Source: Acanthamoeba sp. SK_2022b
Taxonomy: Eukaryota > Discosea > Longamoebia > Acanthamoebidae
Assembly (NCBI GenBank): GCA_027943245.1
Contig: JANDJZ010000973.1
Coordinates: 1 to 10,687 of the forward strand
Length of the DNA stretch: 10,687 nt
Direction of reading: 5' to 3'
Position 1 is the first letter of the stretch; each line of letters opens with the position of its first letter. Under the pieces are notes generated by a model. It was not told the DNA's origin. It ran no database searches and saw nothing but the letters and a program-made list of their open reading frames with translations. A program made the position numbers and the translations under genes. Shown here piece by piece: positions 6,749 to 10,687 of this stretch.

Positions 6749-8726
6749 TTACACGAGGGGGGTCCTGCGCATGAGGGACTGGAGCAGGGCGGCGGCGAGG
6801 AAGGGCTCCTCGTCGGGCGCGCCGACGTCGCACTCCATAGACTCAGTGGCGTCCATCTCCGCGGCAGGGCGCTTCCTGGGCTTGAACGGCACGCAGTCTT
6901 CTGGCTGGATGGCTCTGCGCGCGCCGGACAGCCCAGCCCACCCCGCCCCGCAAACGTCAGCACGAGCGAGCGAGCAATTGAGGGAAGGGGGGAGGGGGGA
7001 GGCCGGTACCGCACAACTTGCCACGACGCCGGCTTTCGTCGGCTGATGTGCACGGGACGTCGGGGGCCAGCCTGCTTGGCCGCCTCCATTCGCGCTGCGG
7101 CGGCCGCGTTCGGCCACTTGCGCATTCCCCGCCCTGGACCGCCATTGGCTCGAGCGGTCAGCCCGCGTGCTGGGGGTTACGGCGTGTGTTGTGTGTGAGG
7201 GGGGGAGGAGAGCGCGTACGGGTGGGAGGGCGTTCCTCCTCTTCGTCGGGGATCGTGGGGATGGTGGCCTGCGTGGGCATGAAGCGCGCGTTGGCAAAGG
7301 AGGTCTGGAGGCGCGGCAGGGCCGAGAGGTTGTAGGAGGGCGCGAGCGGAGAGTCGGTCGCGCGCGTGCGGCGAGGCGACGGGCGCTTGGCGGCAGGCCG
7401 CGTCGAGATGCGGCGGCGCTTGGTGGGCTGCACCACGTCGTCGCTGAAGTCGTCGCTGTCTTCGTCGTCGAGGAAGGCGAGGCTCACGCCGCTCGAGCGC
7501 GACTTCGTGGTGGCCTCGCTCTCCGCGAGGCGGTCGGAGGAGGAGGAGGAGGAGGTCAGGGGCGCGAGCGTGCCCGTCTCCCGCGCCCGCTTGCTCCCAT
7601 CGCTGCCGGTCCCATCCGTGGCGCCCTCTCCCTTGGTGGCCGCCGGAGCTTTCTTCACCTTGCGTGCCGGCGGTGGTGTCGACGTGAGCCCTGCGCTGAC
7701 CACGGCTGCGTACGCGCCATCACCATCACCATCACCACCATCACCATCACCATCACCATCACCACCATCATCACCCGCCGCCACCGCACCACACCGCCAC
7801 AGTGAGTGCCTCAATAGCGGGGGGAGGGCCAGTGGCGCGTTGGGCGGCGAAAACACAGGAGTAGAAGAGGAGAAAAATATGGGGGTTGGGGGGGGGGGGT
7901 GGCAAGCAAGTGGGGGAGTTGCGTTGCGAGTAGTGGTGGAGGGGGGGGGGGAAGCGGGAAATAGTACAGTGGATGAAGGAGAGGCCGGTATCGTAAGGGA
8001 TGAGCGTGACCGAGTGGGTGCCGCCTTTGACTACGCCCTGGCGGATGAGCCAGTCGACGTGTGCGGGTGCGGCGCGGGTGAGGTCAACGCCCTTGACCTT
8101 CATGCTGCGGTACATGTTGAAGGTCTCTCGGTTGAGGGCCGCCGCTACCTGCACCCCTATGAGCCACTTGCGACCGTCGTAGTTGAGCACTGTGAGCAAC
8201 TCGTCGAGCTCCTCTACTCGCTCCGAGGTGCACTCGAGCGTGTCCATGTGCAGGGCCATCTCCTCCTCGCCTGCCTGCGTCGCTGCTGCTGCTGCTGGTG
8301 TGCGTCGCCGCGTCTGCGCCAAGTCGTCGACAAAACCCAACCCAGCACAACCAAGGAGGGAGAAGGGGAAGCTCAGAATTGGTGGAAAGGGGGGATGAGA
8401 GAAGGCGATGGTGTCGTGGAGAGGCGGGAACGAGGCCTCAAGGGGCGTGTTCCAGTTGTATGCGATCGGGTCTTCTTTTTTGTGTTGCTTGCGGTTTGGG
8501 GGGGGGGCAGATAACACAAAACCCAAGAAGGGTAAACACGGGCGGGAGTCCCGCTCCTGACACCAAAAGCGGTGATGTCCCTCCCCATTTTTGGGGTGAG
8601 GGAGAACGCCGCCACGGGAGGGACACGTGTGGGAGGGGAATGTACCTTAGCGCGCATGACAAACCAAACAACAAACCACAAACACGCCACATACCCACAA
8701 TAAAAAATATATCTTACCGATGACAT
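6749..8726 (-). CDS. Unrecognised nuclear-looking protein with one compact N-terminal domain
   Basis: I do not recognise this gene. Five minus-strand exons join in phase: 8726-8718 (MSS, donor GTAAGA), 8313-7968, 7705-7220, 7133-7010, 6914-6749, giving 376 residues. Residues 22-118 look like a folded domain: an acidic helix (SERVEELDELLTVL), then YDGRKWLIGVQVAAALNRET, FNMYRSMKVKGVDL and HSVTLIPYDTG. The alternation of helix and strand recalls small DNA-binding folds such as Ski/Sno/Dac, but I cannot confirm this. Residues 119-280 are low-complexity, Ser/Pro/Lys-rich, with basic clusters (KRAR near 157, TKRRRIS near 213-219) and an acidic patch LDDEDSDDFSDD. Residues 281-321 are Arg/Ala-rich (RKWPNAAAAARMEAAKQ). 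The tail ends EEPFLAAALLQSLMRRTPLV. A nuclear regulatory role is inference. Exon 2 could instead start at 8274 and exon 3 at 7690, both phase-compatible; the tiny first exon is the least certain part. Confidence 0.68.
7718..7775. repeat. (CCATCA)n / triplet minisatellite at the 3' end of an intron
   Basis: About 58 bp of CCATCA and CCACCATCA units lie just upstream (on the minus strand) of the acceptor I chose for exon 3 of the unrecognised gene. On the coding strand it is GATGGT-rich, so this acceptor lacks a pyrimidine tract; that weakens the acceptor call slightly. Confidence 0.9.
8314..8717 (-). other. Long first intron of the unrecognised gene, with inverted repeats
   Basis: At 404 bp this is the longest intron I infer in the window, bounded by donor GTAAGA (the only canonical donor here) and acceptor GCGCAG. 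It contains GCGGGA-G-TCCCGC (8542-8554), a TTTT-loop hairpin (8578-8582/8583-8587 with 8592-8596/8599-8603), and GGGAGGGAC (8616-8624), which is complementary to 8577-8585. Part of it may be promoter or another exon if the first exon is misplaced. Confidence 0.5.
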
Positions 8727-9016
8727 GGCTGTCCTTGTGATGTTCCAGACTACGTTACAGAAGCTTGGGTGGGACACCTCGGCAGCGGAGTGATGGGGTG
8801 AATGTTGGGGTGAACGGCCTGGGCGTCAGCAGCGAATCCGCGTGCCCACTTGCCGAGTCGGTTTTGGGCGTGTAAGCGGCTCAGTCGGGCCTGGTCTTCC
8901 CTGCGCGACGCAAGGGATTGGCTTATCCCTGGTATCGAAATTTCGCACGGCGAGGAGAAGTGCCTCACTGCCGAGAAACGACCGCAGCAGTACACAGCGG
9001 CCAAGACATACACCAC
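8727..9016. promoter_or_regulatory. Divergent spacer between the unrecognised gene (-) and sideroflexin (+)
   Basis: The 290 bp separate the two start codons. It includes an inverted CCAAT element (GATTGG, 8916-8921) and a perfect 10-bp palindrome CGAAATTTCG (8936-8945). Open frames cross it, but none resembles a protein or links in phase to either gene. The promoter role is inferred from layout. Confidence 0.55.
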
Positions 9017-10687
9017 ATGGAAGGTATCGCCACCACTGCAGACGCGTCCCCGGTGAACTCAAGGAAGCTCGACCTGAGTACGGTTCCCCATCTTTAATAA
9101 TCTGGCCGATTTCTCTCTGGCCACCCCGGGGGCAAGGACCCTCCGGCGAGGCCCGCCTCCGGCTTTTGGCGGCGGGGGGGGGGCAGGAAAGGACCGGGCC
9201 GCGGAGTTGGCTCGTGCCACTCCGCTTGAAGCTCGTGCTGCAGCGTGCTGCCGCAGGTGCGGTGACTGACACGCGTTTTCTCCGTTCTTGTGGTGTCCGC
9301 GTCCACCTCGGCAGCCAAGCCGCGCTACGACCAATCGACCTTCTTTGGGCGATGGCGGCACTTCCTGGACGTAACCGATCCTCGGTAGGCGCCTCCCCGA
9401 GGACAGCCTTGCTCCTGCCTTGCGCCTGTCGCAGTGCACGCGGTTACCACGCGTGGTTTGTTTGTTTGTTTGTTTATTTCTCACCGACCGCGCCGGCCAC
9501 CACGCCGCAACACCTGCAGGACGCTGCTCGTGAGCGAGGAGGAGCTGAACAGGGCTCTGGCCATGATCCAAGAATACCGGACTGGTCAGCGCGACTTCCC
9601 GGAGGAGGACCTGTGGCGGGCGAAAAAGAGTACAGACGCCTGTCCCCCTCCCTCCGGCGCGCTTGCACTGCCCCTCACCCTCGCGGTGGTGTGGCGGTGT
9701 ACAGTAAAAGACGCCATCGTGCACGGCGACACGGGTGAGAAGATCTTCGCGCCGTTCCGCTTGTCTGCGTTCGTGCCCATGAACATCGTCATCTGCGCTG
9801 CCATGCTCATGCCCAACCCTTCCGTACGCCTGATTGTCCCCCCCCCCTCCCTCCCTCCATGAGCGCATGCGGCGCCTGCGACACTCACGCGCTCACACCG
9901 CCCGCTGTGCAAACCAATCAGCTGGCCAGCCAGCTATTCTGGCAGTGGTTCAACCAGTCGTACAACGTGGGCGTCAACCACGCCAACCGCAATGCGTCCA
10001 ACCAGATGTCCAACAACCAGATCATGCAGGCCTACGGCGGTACGGGCCCAGTGCCGCCAGGGCCCTGTCCACCTTCGCGCTCGACGACGATCACTCACCC
10101 GTTCTGTCACAGGCGCTGTGGCAGTCTCCTGTTCACTTGCCGCGGGGTTGAGCCAGCTGGTCAAGAAGGCCCCGTCGCTCTCTCCAGCGCTTCGCGCCAC
10201 TCTGTCGAGAGTACTCGCCTCCTCCTTTTTCCCCGGGCGCCCCCGAGGCCCTATTTCTCAGTCATTTTCTTTATCCTCCGACAGTTCGTGCCGTTTACGG
10301 CGGTGGCAACGGCAGGAGTTGTCAACGTATTCCTCATGCGAAAGAACGAGATGACGTACGCCATGCCACTCCTACACCCGCTCGGCCCTCTTCTCCCCTA
10401 TATCTTACATGTGTTGTGCTGGTTTGTATGTACACGGAAAAACAACCAGCGAGGGCATCGCGGTGCAGGACAAGGATGGCAACGTGGTTGGCAAATCGCA
10501 GAGGGCGGGCCTGTTTGCCCTGACCCAAACGTCCATCAGCAGGTGCGCCTCGATCGTGCGCCTGCTAAACCCGGCCCGAGTTCTTGCCCACCTAAAGCGG
10601 TCTTGGGATCATCAGGTGTGTGACCACTGCGATGGTGATGGCCGCACCCCCGATCATCATGGCCGGAGCCGAGAAGACACTGCTCAA
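9017..10687 (+). CDS. Sideroflexin, mitochondrial inner-membrane carrier (C-terminus off right edge)
   Basis: Sideroflexins are multi-pass inner-membrane proteins; animal SFXN1 carries serine into mitochondria for one-carbon metabolism. Nine exons join in phase: 9017-9077, 9315-9384, 9520-9629, 9705-9823, 9922-10039, 10113-10210, 10285-10355, 10450-10542, 10616 to the edge. The 270 visible residues of about 320 include KPRYDQSTFFGRWRHFLDVT and DPRTLLVS at the N-terminus, the signature HGDTGEKIFAPFRLSAFVP (the H-x-D-T-x-E-K-I-F motif), FWQWFNQSYNVGVNHANRNA (the NQSxNxxxNxANRN motif), FVPFTAVATAGVVNVFLMR, and EGIAVQDKDGNVVGKSQ. Hydrophobic segments lie at NIVICAAMLM, AVAVSCSLAAGLSQLV, VATAGVVNVFLM and AMVMAAPPIIMAGAEK. 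There is no cleavable presequence, as usual for the family. Which sideroflexin subgroup it belongs to is not decided here. Confidence 0.96.
9078..9314 (+). other. Sideroflexin intron 1, with G run
   Basis: 237 bp between LDL and TKPRYDQ. The donor GTACGG leaves one A and the acceptor GCAG supplies CC, giving Thr. A run of about nine G lies at 9175-9183. No coding or RNA gene is seen. Confidence 0.85.
9456..9476. repeat. (TTTG)n tract in sideroflexin intron 2
   Basis: About five GTTT units lie within the 9385-9519 intron (donor GTAGGC, acceptor TGCAG). This is ordinary slippage sequence. Confidence 0.9.

Noticed and set aside
8380..8475. Possible extra minus-strand exon reading DPIAYNWNTPLEASF
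   Set aside because: The peptide looks protein-like, but I found no phase-compatible donor and acceptor pair around it. RNA-seq would decide.
8540..8630. tRNA, C/D-box snoRNA or terminator in the hairpin-rich intron
   Set aside because: There is no cloverleaf or TTCGA arm, and the GTGATG and CTGA boxes are in the wrong order for C/D. The hairpins are reported as a finding only.
8842..9738. A 298-codon plus-strand frame spanning the sideroflexin 5' region
   Set aside because: It runs through the sideroflexin promoter, exon and introns out of frame, and its translation resembles no family.
1..10687. Mobile elements, integrated virus or bacterial transfer
   Set aside because: No transposase, integrase, reverse transcriptase or terminal repeats are seen. 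All recognised genes are intron-rich eukaryotic housekeeping genes.

Overview
This looks like nuclear DNA of a GC-rich, intron-dense protist. It is most likely an amoebozoan close to Acanthamoeba, although that placement is inferred from style and protein relatedness rather than from a search. Every gene is broken by short introns. Exon phases match across the 27 introns I could place, and the protein families are purely eukaryotic or mitochondrial.

There are six genes on strictly alternating strands: Pelota/Dom34 N-terminus (-, 380 to the left edge), UTP23 (+, 604-2154), mitochondrial tyrosyl-tRNA synthetase (-, 4477-2266), an EF-hand-less fimbrin/plastin (+, 4754-6510), an unrecognised nuclear-looking protein (-, 8726-6749) and a sideroflexin (+, 9017 to the right edge, C-terminus missing). 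The result is three head-to-head pairs that share short intergenic promoters (381-603, 4478-4753, 8727-9016) and two tail-to-tail pairs (2155-2265, 6511-6748). Almost no sequence is gene-free. Introns and spacers carry simple repeats ((CA)n, (GA)n, (CT)n, (TTTA)n, (CCATCA)n) and long G or C runs.

The genes are housekeeping in type: ribosome rescue (Pelota) beside small-subunit rRNA processing (UTP23), mitochondrial translation (TyrRS), actin bundling (fimbrin), and mitochondrial serine/metabolite transport (sideroflexin). They do not form one pathway. The divergent Pelota/UTP23 pair is the one arrangement with an obvious functional theme.

I did not find a new defence, mobile or RNA-guided system. 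The observations most worth following are an abrupt synonymous-codon switch inside the last fimbrin exon (Leu CTG to CTC around 5914), splice donors that nearly always carry C at +4 (mostly GTAC), the unrecognised 376-residue gene, and an unusually long intron in that gene with competing hairpins.
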